64,000 nt of DNA from Cafeteria roenbergensis (Eukaryota; Sar; Bigyra; Bicosoecida; Cafeteriaceae), in assembly GCA_008330645.1 (NCBI GenBank), contig VLTN01000047.1:233013-297012 (forward strand). Direction: 5' to 3'. Made by a program: the position numbers and the translations under genes. Below, piece by piece: positions 53,389 through 63,773 of the stretch (the first letter of the stretch is position 1; each line of letters begins with the position of its first letter). The notes beneath the pieces were generated by a model that saw only the letters and a list, made by a program, of their open reading frames with translations, was not told where the DNA came from and searched no databases.

Positions 53389-55285
53389 TCAGCGGAGCAC
53401 GCACCGGGAGCACACGAAGCGCACCGCGTCGTCTCCCGAAGTATCGCCCGGTATCCAGGAATTGTTCGCAGCGCGCATGTGGTTCATCACGGCGGCTCCC
53501 CACTCGCCGAAAGTGAGGTCGACTGTCGTCCAACCCCCGATGCATCGAAGCCCGGCAGCCATCACAGCTTCAGGCGACGGGCCGCGAGTGTCAGGCGACA
53601 GCCGGTCCAACCACGCGAAGAACGCCTCCAGTGCTGCGTCGTAGTCCCAGCCGGTCTGTCGCCCAGACACCCCCTCCTCGGCCGGCTGCAAAAAAACGCC
53701 GCTCACGTGCGGGAACGCCTCCTCCTTCGCATCGCTGTCACCGTTCTCAGCGTGAGCAACAGCAACCGTGCCTGGTCGCACTGTGCGCCTCAAGGAGCCC
53801 AGCACGCCGCGAGCGGCGCCAGCCGCCACCGCAAACGAGTCCTTGTTCTCAACCTTGACCAGCACAGCGCAGGCGGCGCTGTCGTCGGCGCCATGGCCGC
53901 CTTCCAACGCCGCCACGAGCTCGTGTAGCGACGTTGGCCCCGGGGGCGCAAGCGCGGCCCCTTCGTGCGGCACCTTGTCGTCGAACTCAGTGACCCCAGC
54001 AATGACCCGGTTTCGAAACCGCGCGAGCATTCGCCAGAACACGGAGCCCGGCCGCGCCATCGCAAACAGCAGAGGCACCGGCTCGGCGCCTGTCGGCAAC
54101 GGTCCGTCTGGCGCCGTCGCGCCGCCTCCTCCCGCCCCACCGCCGGCACTGTCTGTTGTTGCCGCTGCTGCTCGGCTCGAATCCCGCGGTGCCGGCTCAG
54201 TGGCGGCAGCTGCAGCAACGGCAGCATCGCCCTCCACATCGGGCCCCTTCGCGGCGCGGCACGCCGCCCTCCGAAGCCACGCGGACCGCGCGGCCATTCC
54301 CACGACGGGCTCGACCACCGCGCCAAGCGACGGGACGTGAATGGACCCGTTCGAGTTCGCCTCCGCACCAGCTGCCCAGCCCGCGCGACTGAGGGTCAAG
54401 TCGGGCCCCGTGAACCCAATGACCCCTGCAGTGTCCACAGCGAAGCGAATGGCCGGGTGGAGGTGCAGCCGGACGCCAGTGGCCGGGGAGACCACCGTGA
54501 CGAAGTTCCACAGCTGGACGTGGCGTCGAGGGGCGGGGCCGTGCGCGCCTGGAGACGAGCGAGCATCACCGCTCGGGGCCGCGCCCCCCTTACCACCTGC
54601 TGCCACACCGGCTGCTGGTGCTGGTGCTGCCGTGCGAGCGGCTTCCGGCGCTGGCCGGCGCGGCTCGTCGTCCTCCACAGCGAACAGAGGGTGCGAGGCC
54701 AACACGCCTAGCGCGTAGCGGACGTACAGGCCGCCTAGGCTCACGCCGAGCACCGAGAGCTTGTGGACATGGGGGCGGGCCTCCAGGAGGCTGACAATCT
54801 CAGCAGCCAGGCGGACCCCGCCGCTGCGAGTTCCACAGCACAGGGTGCACAACGAACGCGGCGGACGCTCGCCGCGAAGCACGAGAACACGTTGCCACCA
54901 GCCCCACTAACCCCAGCTCCAACTTGGATCTCCAGGGCGCGAGACGGGCCGGGCGACGGGCCTTGCGATCGCGCCGGGCCACCGAGCGCTGCTCACGCAG
55001 CCACGCCGTCGGCAGTCGTCACCATTGAGGACAATTTGCCAAGAACCCCCGTGTTGCTGCTCGCAATGACGGTCTCGATCGCCTCTGCGATGCCTCGGGG
55101 CGAGGTGGCGTGAGGCTTGGCGCTCGTTCGCGCCGCGACCGTGCGGGAAGATGTCTGACTGGCTGCCGTGCTCGAGCCCCCTCACCTCCGTGGGACGCCT
55201 CAACAGCCTCAGCCAGAGGGTGCATGGACGACACGGACCCGTGAAGCCCGTGCTGCATAACCATGAGGTGGTCTCGCGCTGCCAT
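53389..55285 (-). CDS. DUF676/ROG1-type serine lipase
   Basis: Three exons (55285-55186, 55084-54997, 54823-53389) give 540 residues. Exon 1 begins MAARDHLMVMQHGLHGSVSSM, the beta-strand and oxyanion HG motif that opens DUF676 alpha/beta hydrolases. Exon 2 gives the SSNTG...TTADGV segment and exon 3 begins GGVRLAAEIVSLLE, then KLSVLGVSLGGLYVRYALGVL with the nucleophile in GVSLGG. A WNFVTVVSPATGVRL strand and FDDKVPHEGA (candidate acid region) follow; the catalytic His is not assigned. Family members act on lipids such as monoacyl- or phospholipids. An Ala/Gly-rich insertion sits at about 120-150 and another at about 240-300. Exon 2 acceptor has two possible AGs three residues apart (55084 chosen, CGCAG). 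Head to head with CNX1. Confidence 0.8.
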
Positions 55286-55462
55286 TCTCGACGCAGGTCG
55301 GCGCGAGTGCGGGCGGGCTGGAGGCGGCTGACGTGCTTGTTTGTTCCAGCGACGCCCGTGTTTGCTCTGCCACGACACGCCGGCCAGAATCGGGCTCGCG
55401 GGGCGCCGGCACACAGCCGCGAGCGCGCGGAGTGGGTGCCTGCGGCGACCTGCTCGACCCTG
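55286..55462. promoter_or_regulatory. Short divergent promoter between lipase and CNX1
   Basis: 177 bp between opposite start codons; the arrangement implies a shared promoter. No motif seen. Confidence 0.4.
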
Positions 55463-57710
55463 ATGGATGCTTCAGGCGGCAACAGGCTCCTGGATGCGCG
55501 AGCCTCGCGAGAAAGCAGGTTCCCGATGCTCGAGCCGGACGCGGCGCTCAACCTGGTCCTGGAGGCAGCTCAGGCCGCCAGGCGCGCCGACAACACGGAG
55601 ACGGTGGCTGTCGACCACAGCTTGGCTGGGCGCGTCCTTGCGGACGACGTGTGCGCGTTGAGCGAGTTTCCGCCCTCGCCCGTGTCCATGATGGACGGGT
55701 ATGCCGTCCGCGCGCCGCCTGAGGGGGCCCGCATGGCCTCCAGCGACGAGGGTGTGATATTTCGCGTCGTTTCGTCCAGCCGCGCTGGGGCGGCGGCTGC
55801 AGGGGCACGAACGGTCGAAGCTGGCGAAGCCGCCTACATCACCACCGGCGCGCCTCTTCCGCCCGGCTGCGACGCCGTGGTCCGGATCGAGGACACCCTC
55901 GGACACAAGACCGACGCGGCGGGACTTGAGACTTGCTTTTCTGTGCCCGCGGCGGTTGCGGGCCTCGGTCCGGCCCGGCCTCGCCGTTCGGCCGGCCGGC
56001 TGCGACATTCAGGTGGGCGACTTGCTCGCGGCGGCAGGCACGCCCCTGCGGCCCGAGGACGTCGGCAGCCTGGCCATGGCAGAAATTCCGTCGGTTGCAG
56101 TCACCCGGCGGCCCGTGGTGGGCGTCCTGTCCACTGGAGACGAGGTCGCGGCGCGCGGTGCTGGCGGCCGGGAGGCGGGTGGTGGCAGCGCGACTGCCAT
56201 CGGCGACGCCAACCGACCCATGCTCCTGGCCGCGGCCCGGGCAGCAGGAGCGGTGGCCCTCGACCTCGGCGTGGTTGCTGACAGCAGGCCTGAGGTCAAG
56301 GCAGCGCTCGCTGCCGCTGCTCGCCGGTGCGATGTGCTGGTGTCCACGGGCGGCGTGTCCATGGGGGACCACGACTTCGTGAAGCCCGTGCTTGCTGAGC
56401 TGGGCTCGGTAAAGTTCGGGCGGGTTCGAATGAAGCCCGGCAAGCCAACGACGTTTGCGGTCGTGCCGCCAGGCGACGCGAAAGACCCGCTGAGCGCCGC
56501 CCAATCGGCGCCTTGCCTTTGCTTTGGCCTGCCCGGCAACCCGGTGTCTGCCCGCGTCACGTTTGCGCTGTTTGTTGAGCCGTGCATTCGCGTGTTGGGC
56601 GGCCCTCCCGGTGGCCTGGGCTCCCACGCGCTGCACGGCCGAGTGGTGGCTCACCTTGGCCACCCCGTGCGGCTGGACAGCCACCGCTGCGAGTTCCGCC
56701 GCGCAGTCGTCTGGCAGCGCCGAGCAGGCTCTGTGGCCCCAGCAGGGATCAGCTGCCTGCTGCCGGCCCCTTCGAGCAGTGACGCTGGCGGGCTGGTGGC
56801 AATGGATACCGGCAGCCAGCGCTCGAGCCGCATGCTCTCACGAGGGGCGCCAATGCCCTTCTTTGCCTTCCTAGCGCTTCGGGCGGGCAGCCGCGGGAGT
56901 TGGCCAGTGGCTCGGCCTGCTTGGCCATCCTCACCGGGCCGCTCCTAGTTGACCCGCAGGGCATCGACCTGGCAGAGGCGGAGCTGGCGCGGCGCACCAG
57001 GTCCAGCGAGGTGGCAAGCCATGCATGTGGGTGCGGCGCTGCCCCTGCAGCCAGCCACGCGGCTTCCGCCGTGGGGCATGGCCCCGCGACGCTGCCGTCG
57101 GCAGCTGGGTTAGGGGAGGCTGCGCACAGGCACCGGACCTCGGATCCGGGCGCTTCGTGCCTCGAGGTGGACGCGATGGTGCTGACAGTCTCAGACACCT
57201 GCGCTGCAGGGACCGCCGAAGACAAGTCAGGCCCGGCGATTGTCTCGGCGCTGCAGGGGCGGGGCGTAGCTGGGGGGCCAGCAGCCATTGCAGGACTTGC
57301 TGTCGCAGGCGGTGTGTGCGACGCGCAAGTCGTCCCCGACGACAAGGCGGCCATTGCCGCGGCAATCCGAGCATTCTGCGACTCGCCTCAGCCTGCGGAA
57401 GGGCCTGGAGGCAGGCCCCGACCCCGCCTGGTCCTTACGACCGGCGGCACGGGATTCACCGGACGAGACATCACCCCCGAGGCCACCCGACCTCTGTTGG
57501 AAAAAGCCCTGCCCGGGGCTGGTCCACGCCATGCTGGCAGCAGGCCTCGAGAACACGCCAATGGCTGCGCTCTCGAGGTACGAAGCCGGCATTCGCGGCC
57601 ATGCCCTGGTGATCAACCTGCCTGGCAGCGTGAAGGCGGTGCGTGAATGCATGGGCGCCATTGCGCCGGTTCTTCGGCACGCCCTGGCCCTGCTTGTGCG
57701 GGATGCATAG
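55463..57710 (+). pseudogene. CNX1: CNX1/gephyrin molybdenum cofactor protein (E-G), three frame disruptions
   Basis: A MoeA-like E domain is followed by a MogA-like G domain, the plant Cnx1 order (animal gephyrin is G-E). E-domain motifs: SPVSMMDGYAVR, VEAGEAAYITTGAPLPPGCDAVVRIED, VVGVLSTGDEV, LVSTGGVSMGDHDFVKPVL, RVRMKPGKPTTF, FGLPGNPVSA. G-domain motifs: VLTVSDTCAAGTAEDKSGP, VLTTGGTGFTGRDITPEAT, ALSRYEAGIRG, INLPGSVKAV. Together they insert molybdate into molybdopterin to make Moco. The frame is broken three times: near 55961-55983 by what looks like a 16-bp duplication, near 56838 by a missing base, and at the G run 57515-57518 by an extra base. No spliceable introns fit these points. Domains are otherwise well conserved, so this is either a recent pseudogene or locally poor sequence. 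The stop lies 125 bp from the transposon. Confidence 0.7.
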
Positions 57711-57835
57711 GCCGCGAGAGGGCCGTGCCTGGCGCTTGGGCAAGGTGGGCCGGCAGCGTCTCCCGAGCCGGGCTGCTTGAAGTTGGCCACACCAGGCTTC
57801 GCCCGCTCGAATGGCACGCAAAGTGCAGAAACTGC

Positions 57836-57938
57836 CATGCTGACCTGAGTGGGCGTTGAGAGGCCGCTTGTTGGTGGAGGACTGGTGTTGACACAAATGG
57901 CTTAAGTTTGGCGCGGCGGGGACCGCACGGGGTCGCCC
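57836..57938 (-). repeat. Split direct repeat B2 (outer copy)
   Basis: A 103-bp sequence beginning CATGCTGACCTGAGTGGGCG, repeated at 58364-58466 with about three substitutions and no length change. As the outermost copy it marks the 3' end of the element on the minus strand. Confidence 0.92.
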
Positions 57939-57953
57939 GAGGGACGGGAGGGA

Positions 57954-58358
57954 GGGTCAAACGATCGAATCGAGCACACGCACACCACTCGGGGCGCGCG
58001 CGTACGGCGGGTACGGGTGCGGGTGCGGCCGGTGAGCCCACGCGGGCTCGAACCGGTGTGCCCGCCCAAAGGGCGGGCTTGCGAGCGGGTCGGATGGCCC
58101 GCGCTTGCCGTGAGGCAGAGCCGGGGTCATGTGATCGAGGACCGCTCACGCGCTAGTCGGAACGCATGCGCGCGGCGGGAGCGGGATACGGCCGGCGAGC
58201 CCCCACGCGGGCTCGGGTCGGAGTGCTCGCCCAGAGGGCGGGCTTGCGAGCGGGTCGGGATGGCCCGCGCCTGCCGTGGGGCAGAGCGGGCCCGGTGTTG
58301 TTGTCGCGTCTGAAGGCGGCCTCTCAACTCGAGGGGACAGCAGCACAAGATTTACATC
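57954..58358 (-). repeat. Split direct repeat A2
   Basis: About 405 bp repeated at 63598-64000 with roughly a dozen differences, many of them single-base length changes in homopolymers. It contains two degenerate internal copies (starting near 58032 and 58198), each with a GAGCCC...GGGCTC hairpin and a GCCC...GGGC hairpin, the first being GCCCGCCCAAAGGGCGGGC. Confidence 0.92.
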
Positions 58359-58363
58359 ACAAA

Positions 58364-58466
58364 CATGCTGACCTGAGTGGGCGTTGAGAGGCTGCTTGTT
58401 GGTGGAGGACTGGTGTTGACTCAAATGGCTAAAGTTTGGCGCGGCGGGGACCGCACGGGGTCGCCC
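58364..58466 (-). repeat. Split direct repeat B1 (inner copy)
   Basis: 103 bp matching B2. It abuts A2 with only five bases between and sits just past the recombinase stop codon, as expected for the inner B copy. Confidence 0.92.
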
Positions 58467-58489
58467 TCCGTGCCATCCCATGCCATAGA

Positions 58490-59630
58490 TCAGGGCATCG
58501 CAGAGCGATCGGTAGAGGAGAGGAAGTGGGCGCTGGCGCTTTCGCGAAAGTAGGATTCGACGGACTGGGCGTTGCGCCAGCGGCCCAGCAAGACGATGCG
58601 GTCCTTTGTGACACTGGAGTGGCGGAGGAGCCAAGTAGCCGCGGAGATGCGGAACGAGTGCGGGGAGATGCGGTGCTGGCGGAGGTAGGGGTTAGCGGCG
58701 AGTAGGGCCGCGACGAGGTCGGAAGCGGAGACAGGCTGGCGGTTCCGCTTGAGCCACAGCGGGGAGGAGCGGTCGGCCGGTCTGGCGAGGGTGGCCGCGG
58801 CGGCCGCGGCGCCCCCCCACGTGGGCCGGGTTGTAATGAGGGGAGTCGGGGTCGGTTGTCAGGTGTAGGCGTTCCCAGGTGCGGGACATCTTCTCGAACA
58901 CGTCGATCTGAACATGAATGTGGCGGTTGACCAGGCTCACCCGCGCGTTGGCCCGGGGAATGGGCGTTGCGGTGGAGGCGGGAGCTGGGCGCGTCAGAAG
59001 GGAGCCGGCGCGGCTGAGGGTGTCCCAGCAGACGGCGATGGCGGCCGCCACAGCCGGGTCCGTTGCCGGGGAGCGAATGGCCCGGAGGACGTCGTCGCGG
59101 GAGAAGACGCCGCGCGAGTCTCGTGTGGGGTTGCCCCACCGATGGATGCGCTTCGTGGCCAGGCTCACGAGGCGGCTAGTCGCGTGTGAGTCGATCGGGG
59201 AGAGCATGAGGTCGGCCAGGCGTAGGACGTTGTGATAGTAGGAGGCGAGGGTGGAGGTTGCGAGAGGCTGGGGCCTGGTCGCGGACGCTCTGAGGAAGGT
59301 GGACGTGACGGAGGCTCCGGCCGTGCGGCCGAACGGGAGACCTGCTCCGTGCCGTCGGGCCACAGAGGCGAAGAAGCGGAAGGCGGCCGTGATCTGGATG
59401 GAGCTGCCGCTCCAGAAGCAGAGGAGGGGCGCGACGGCCCAGTCATCGTGGCCCAAGGGGAGCGGGTAGCCGGCGATGCGGACGCCTGGTTGAGCCATGC
59501 GATGGGGTCCAGGACCCCCAAGTCGAGAAGCCTCGGCGAGGATGGCGCGGACAATCTTTGGGGCCGCCTCGAGAAATGCGAGAGTCGCGTCCAGAGTAGG
59601 CTCAACTCCCCACCTAGAGAGAGGGCGCAT
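58490..59630 (-). CDS. Tyrosine recombinase of the retrotransposon (one frame break)
   Basis: The frame starts MRPLSRWGVEP at 59630, overlapping the RT ORF end by 17 bases, and shows the recombinase fold: LSRAGSLL holds the first catalytic Arg, SPHSFRISAATWLLRH carries the HxxR motif, and LLGRWRNAQSVESYFRE carries the Trp/His position and the nucleophilic Tyr. The reading frame changes at a seven-base C run (58812-58818 on the plus strand); one base fewer would join the two halves. Downstream part ends at a stop at 58490, next to repeat B1. It would catalyse integration of a circular DNA intermediate without target-site duplication. Copy is either recently damaged or misread at the homopolymer. 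Confidence 0.82.
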
Positions 59631-61730
59631 CTTTGCCACTCGCGCTCAAGCGGCTCAGGGTGTCGGTGACGGTGTTCTGCATGCCAGGCAAGTGTTCAGC
59701 GTGCACGACCAGGTGGGAGCGCAGGAGCGTTAGCGCGAGCGGGATTGCGAGAGAGTCGGAGTACGTGGAGCGGGAAGACGGGCTCATGCGGGCGACGGCC
59801 GAGACGACGGTGGTCGAGTCGGAGAACAGGCGGATATTGGACCGCGGAGCCCGGCGGGCGGCTATGGCGACGGCGACGGCGGCGCATGCGAATTCGGAAC
59901 GGACCGAGTGGGGGATCACGTCGTGCCAGCGGCCGCAATAGAGGCGGACGCTGACACAGCGCCGGGGGGCGCCATCGACGAGGGCGTTTGTGGTACGCCG
60001 CAGGTCGAACACGGCGATGCCGAAGCCGTGAGCGGAGGCGTCGGTGACGACCAGCATGGCCGGGAAGGGGTCAGGAGCCATTGTGGCACGGGCGGCGAAG
60101 GTGGCGGGCAAGGGCCTGGCGATGCCCGGCGCCCACGTGAGAAGGGCGCGCGCGGCGGCGGCTGCCGAAGGATCGAGCGCGGACGTGCGATCGGGGGAGT
60201 CGGCGAGGGCGCGTCGAATGTCCCGGAGAAGGGGGCGAATCGGCTTGCAGAGTGTCGAGAACCAGGTGATGCGGCCGACGACTTTTGCGAGCTGGTCGCG
60301 ATCGGGGTCGCCGTTCGCGGCGGCGGTGAGGGCGGAGACGAGGTCGACCACGGCGCCGTCCTTCATGCGTACGTGGGCCGGACCCCTGTCGTTGCCAGTC
60401 GTGAGGCGCAGGCCCACCCATTCGACGGATCGTGCAGGCGGGGACGACTTCTCGGCCTGTGGGGGAAGGCCGAGCCGGACCATCGCCTCGCGGATTCGCG
60501 CGAGCTCGGACGTTGCGCGATGGAGAGGGAGGTCGGTGGAGACTAGTAGGTCGTCGCAGAAGCTGAGCAGCCTGACGCCGGGGGACTCGAGGGCCTGCGC
60601 GAGGGCCGCGGTGCAGCTGTTCATGTAGGTGCTGCTGTGGCGGCCGCCCATGGAGCAGGCGGAAGAGATGTAGGTGGTGCCTTTGAAGCGGACGGTGAAC
60701 AGGGTGCCCGAGGCCGCTGCAAGGCGGATGCGCTTGAAGCCGCTGGATACGTCCAGCGTCGCAAGCATTGTAGGGGGGTGGGGTCCCAGGAGCATGGCCG
60801 CGACCGGCCAAGCGAGGGGGTGCCCGGGTACGCCAGCTCCGTGCTGGCGACCGAGGCGTTCACCCCCGCGGGACGCACCGAGTGACCGTCGAAGAAGGGC
60901 TGCCTTGCCTGGGTGTCGTCGGTGATCATCCGCCACCGGGGACGGCCGTGGGCGTCGGGCGCTTTGGGAACCACGTTGAGCGGGGCCGGCTTGCGGGCGA
61001 CGGGGAGCGCGGAGTCCGGCAGCCGGACGAGCCAGCCCTGCCGCACCTCCGCGGCGATGAGGCCCTCGAGGGCACGGACCTCTGCTGGGTCGGTCGGGTA
61101 GTTGTGGGATGTGCCGAGGGGACGGCGGGTTTCGACTGCGCGGGCGTCGGCGCCGAGCAGCGCTGTGGCGAAGACGAGACGCCAGTGGGCGCAGCGGCCT
61201 CGCAAGAGCTCCAGAGCGGCTGCGGGGCACAGGGCCGCGACACCCGGCGTGGGGGGGGGGAGGATCGGTGTCGATTCGAGCGAGGTCGATGCCCAGCCGT
61301 CGGGCGCGAAGGCGGATGGGTCGTGAAGGGCGCGGAGCTGCGCCGCATCGAAGGCGATGTCGAGGGCGCCGGAGCGCTGTAGGGAGGAGTAGAGGCGGCG
61401 GAATGCGCCGGGAGAGTCGCGGTCGGGGTCGAAGCCCAGAGCGAGGAGAATCGACTGCGCTCTGAGCCAGAGAAAGGGCTGGTCGTCGGGGGTTGCGGCC
61501 CAGGACCGGCCGGAAGTGGAGATACGAAGTCGCGCCGTGGCGGGCGCGAGGAGTGCACGATGCAAACAATGGAGATACTTGATGCCGAGGGTCAAGTCGG
61601 GGTTCGGCGGGGCCAGCCATGGCGGGGCTGGTTTCGGGGGCTGTGCTGGGGAGGGGACGGCAGGGGGCTCGCCACGTGCAGGAACGGAGCGTTGTGCCGC
61701 GGTGGCGTTCACGCGCGCGCGTCTCCTCCC
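59614..61730 (-). CDS. Reverse transcriptase-RNase H polyprotein (one frame break)
   Basis: RT motifs in order: LNVVPKAPDAHGRPRWRMI (fingers), TLDVSSGFKRIRL with the first catalytic Asp, CSMGGRHSSTYMNS, and LLSFCDDLLVSTD, where FCDD replaces YxDD. A thumb-like region is followed by RNase H: LVVTDASAHGFGIAVFD, VRSEFACAAVAVAIAAR, LFSDSTTVVSAV and HLPGMQNTVTDTLSRL. The C-terminus ends shortly after RNase H, with no methyltransferase domain. The frame changes at a five-base G run near 60816-60820 between the finger and palm parts; one added base would join them. The N-terminal 100 residues, overlapping gag in another frame, have no recognised motif, and the true start is uncertain. No protease domain is seen. 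Confidence 0.82.
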
Positions 61731-63773
61731 CGCCCTGCTTTTAAACCGGGAGTCTGGGGAAAGGGGCGGAAGCTGGTGGCCGAGACCATGGAGGCGATCG
61801 TGGTGCGCAGGTCGGGGCCAGCCAGCGCGGCTGGCAGGAGCTGGCGGAGACCGTCGTTGATGGCGGGCCAGCGGCGGGAGAGCGCAGCCCAGGGGCCCGC
61901 TTCCAGCGGTCGCCCGAGGACATCGGTCCAACGGAATGGCGGCAGTTGTGCCGTCGCCGCCAGCGCGGACGCCAGGGCGGAGGGACCGCGGCCGAATTGG
62001 GAGGCGAAGCGGCCGGCGAGGGTGTCGGCTGGCGGGAGGGCCGGTCTCGCAGGGCCGACGGGGGGGCTGCGGGCGGGTTGGTCGCCGGCCTCGGCACACT
62101 TGATGGCAACCGAGGCGCGGATGGAATCGTCGTACACCGGGGCAAAGCCGGCTGTGACGTGGATTCCCCGGCTTGCGAGCCAAGCGGCTAGGGTGGTGTC
62201 AGGCTCAACGCCGGCGGAGGCGGCTATCGACGCTGCAGCCGTGCCCAGGAGCGCGGGCAGGAGGGGGATGCCGGCGTATACAGCCGGGAGGACCCAGTGA
62301 GCCGTGGCGATCTGGACGTGCTCGAGAGCCGAGAACAGACAGGAGAGCTCCGCGCGTGCGAGGATGCGCTCGGCGATGGGCGGCAGCACGGCGCCCGGCC
62401 CGTCCGGAAGGGACTGCTCCAAGGAGGTGCGGTGGTCCCGCAGGGCGTGGCCGGCGGCGAGGAGGATGTCGAGCACGTTGGGGGGCTGGGCGGTGGGTGG
62501 AAGGCTGGCCGAGACCGACTTGGCCAGGCACGTGAGGCTGTAGAGGGCATCGTGTACGTCGACACGTTGGGAAGCCGAGTGGGCGAGCGCGAGCGCGCGG
62601 CTCGCGAACGGGGTCAGGAGCCAGAGAGCCGCGTCAGGCCTGGCGGCGGCGGGGGTGGCAGCGATGTCTGCCGGAGTGGGCGGGCGCAAGGTCGGGGCGC
62701 AGATGGCGCGGTGCGCCAGGCGTTGCGCGAGGAGGTGCGAGCCCTGGTCTGGGAGACCGATGATGTCGACGAGCATCATAGGGTCGTCCACATGGAGGAG
62801 ACGAAGGGCGGCCATGCGCAGGCTGGGCGGGAGCGGTGGTGGTGCAAGAGTCTCACCAGTTTCGAAGAACTCGTGTGCGGCCGCAGCCGCGTCACCGAGG
62901 GCCGTCCAATCCTGGGTGGGGCGGGGCGTTGCGGTGGCGGCGGCGGCTGCTTGGGGGAACTCGGTTCGGACGCCTGGGGCCGGGTCGCGGCGCGCGTCAT
63001 CGCGCTGGCCGGCGGAGGGGAAGGGGCAGCGAGGGAGTTGGCGCACGTTCGAGGCTGTAGCGCCAGCCGGACGGACTTGTTGCGTGGTATACCGAGGCGT
63101 CGAGGAGCCGAGAGAGCTTGTCGCGGGCGTCTGGCGAGATGGACGCGCCGGAAAGTTCCGTCCCGAAGGCGTTCAAACGGGTGGTGGCGGCGGAAAAGAG
63201 CCTGACCGTGCCGAAAACGTCAGAGGCGGCGGCCACAACGGGGAAACCGAGCGGGCCGTCGTGGTCGGCGAAAGCGTACGCGGCGAGCAGAACGGACCAG
63301 CATGCGCGGGTGTGGACGGGGGAAGGTGGTTGATGCAGGCGGCGGGCGGCGTTGGAAAGGCACGAGAGGACGGAGCCTGAAGCGTCAGCCACCGTTTCCG
63401 CGTCCGAGGCCCAGTCGGGAACGACAGAGCCTGAGTACAGATGCGCAATCAGCAGGTCTGAAGGGCCAGGGGGCGGCCCAGCGGCAGAGGCCGCGGGGTT
63501 GGGTCGGGCGGACGAAGGCGCAGAGGTGGCGTCCTCCGAGATGCCGGGTGGATCGGCGGGGACGGAAGAGCGCCTGCGGGATGGCCGGGCGGCCATCGGG
63601 TCAAACGATCGAATCGAGCACACGCACACCACTCGGGGCGCGCGCGTACGGCGGGTACGGGTGCGGGTGCGGCCGGTGAGCCCACGCGGGCTCGAACCCG
63701 GTGTGCCCGCCAAAGGGCGGCTTGCGAGCGGGTCGGATGGCCCGCGCTTGCCGTGAGGCAGAGCCGGGGTCAT
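61709..63773 (-). CDS. Gag-like ORF of the retrotransposon (one frame break)
   Basis: An ATG at 63773 lies inside repeat A1 and a second in-frame ATG (MAARPSRRRSS) lies at 63597, just inside the unique region, so either could be used. The product is Ala/Pro/Arg-rich and helical; no CCHC zinc knuckle is seen. The frame switches near 63000-63050, between RAPTPSLPLPLRRPAR and DDARRDPAPGVRTEF. It ends at 61709, overlapping the RT frame slightly. The gag role is inferred from position only: first ORF in the element and no enzyme motif. Confidence 0.55.

Noticed and set aside
58028-58062. tRNA-like B box (GGTTCGAGCCC) on the minus strand inside A2
   Set aside because: Flanking sequence does not fold into a cloverleaf and no convincing A box or anticodon arm is found; in A1 the box gains a base.
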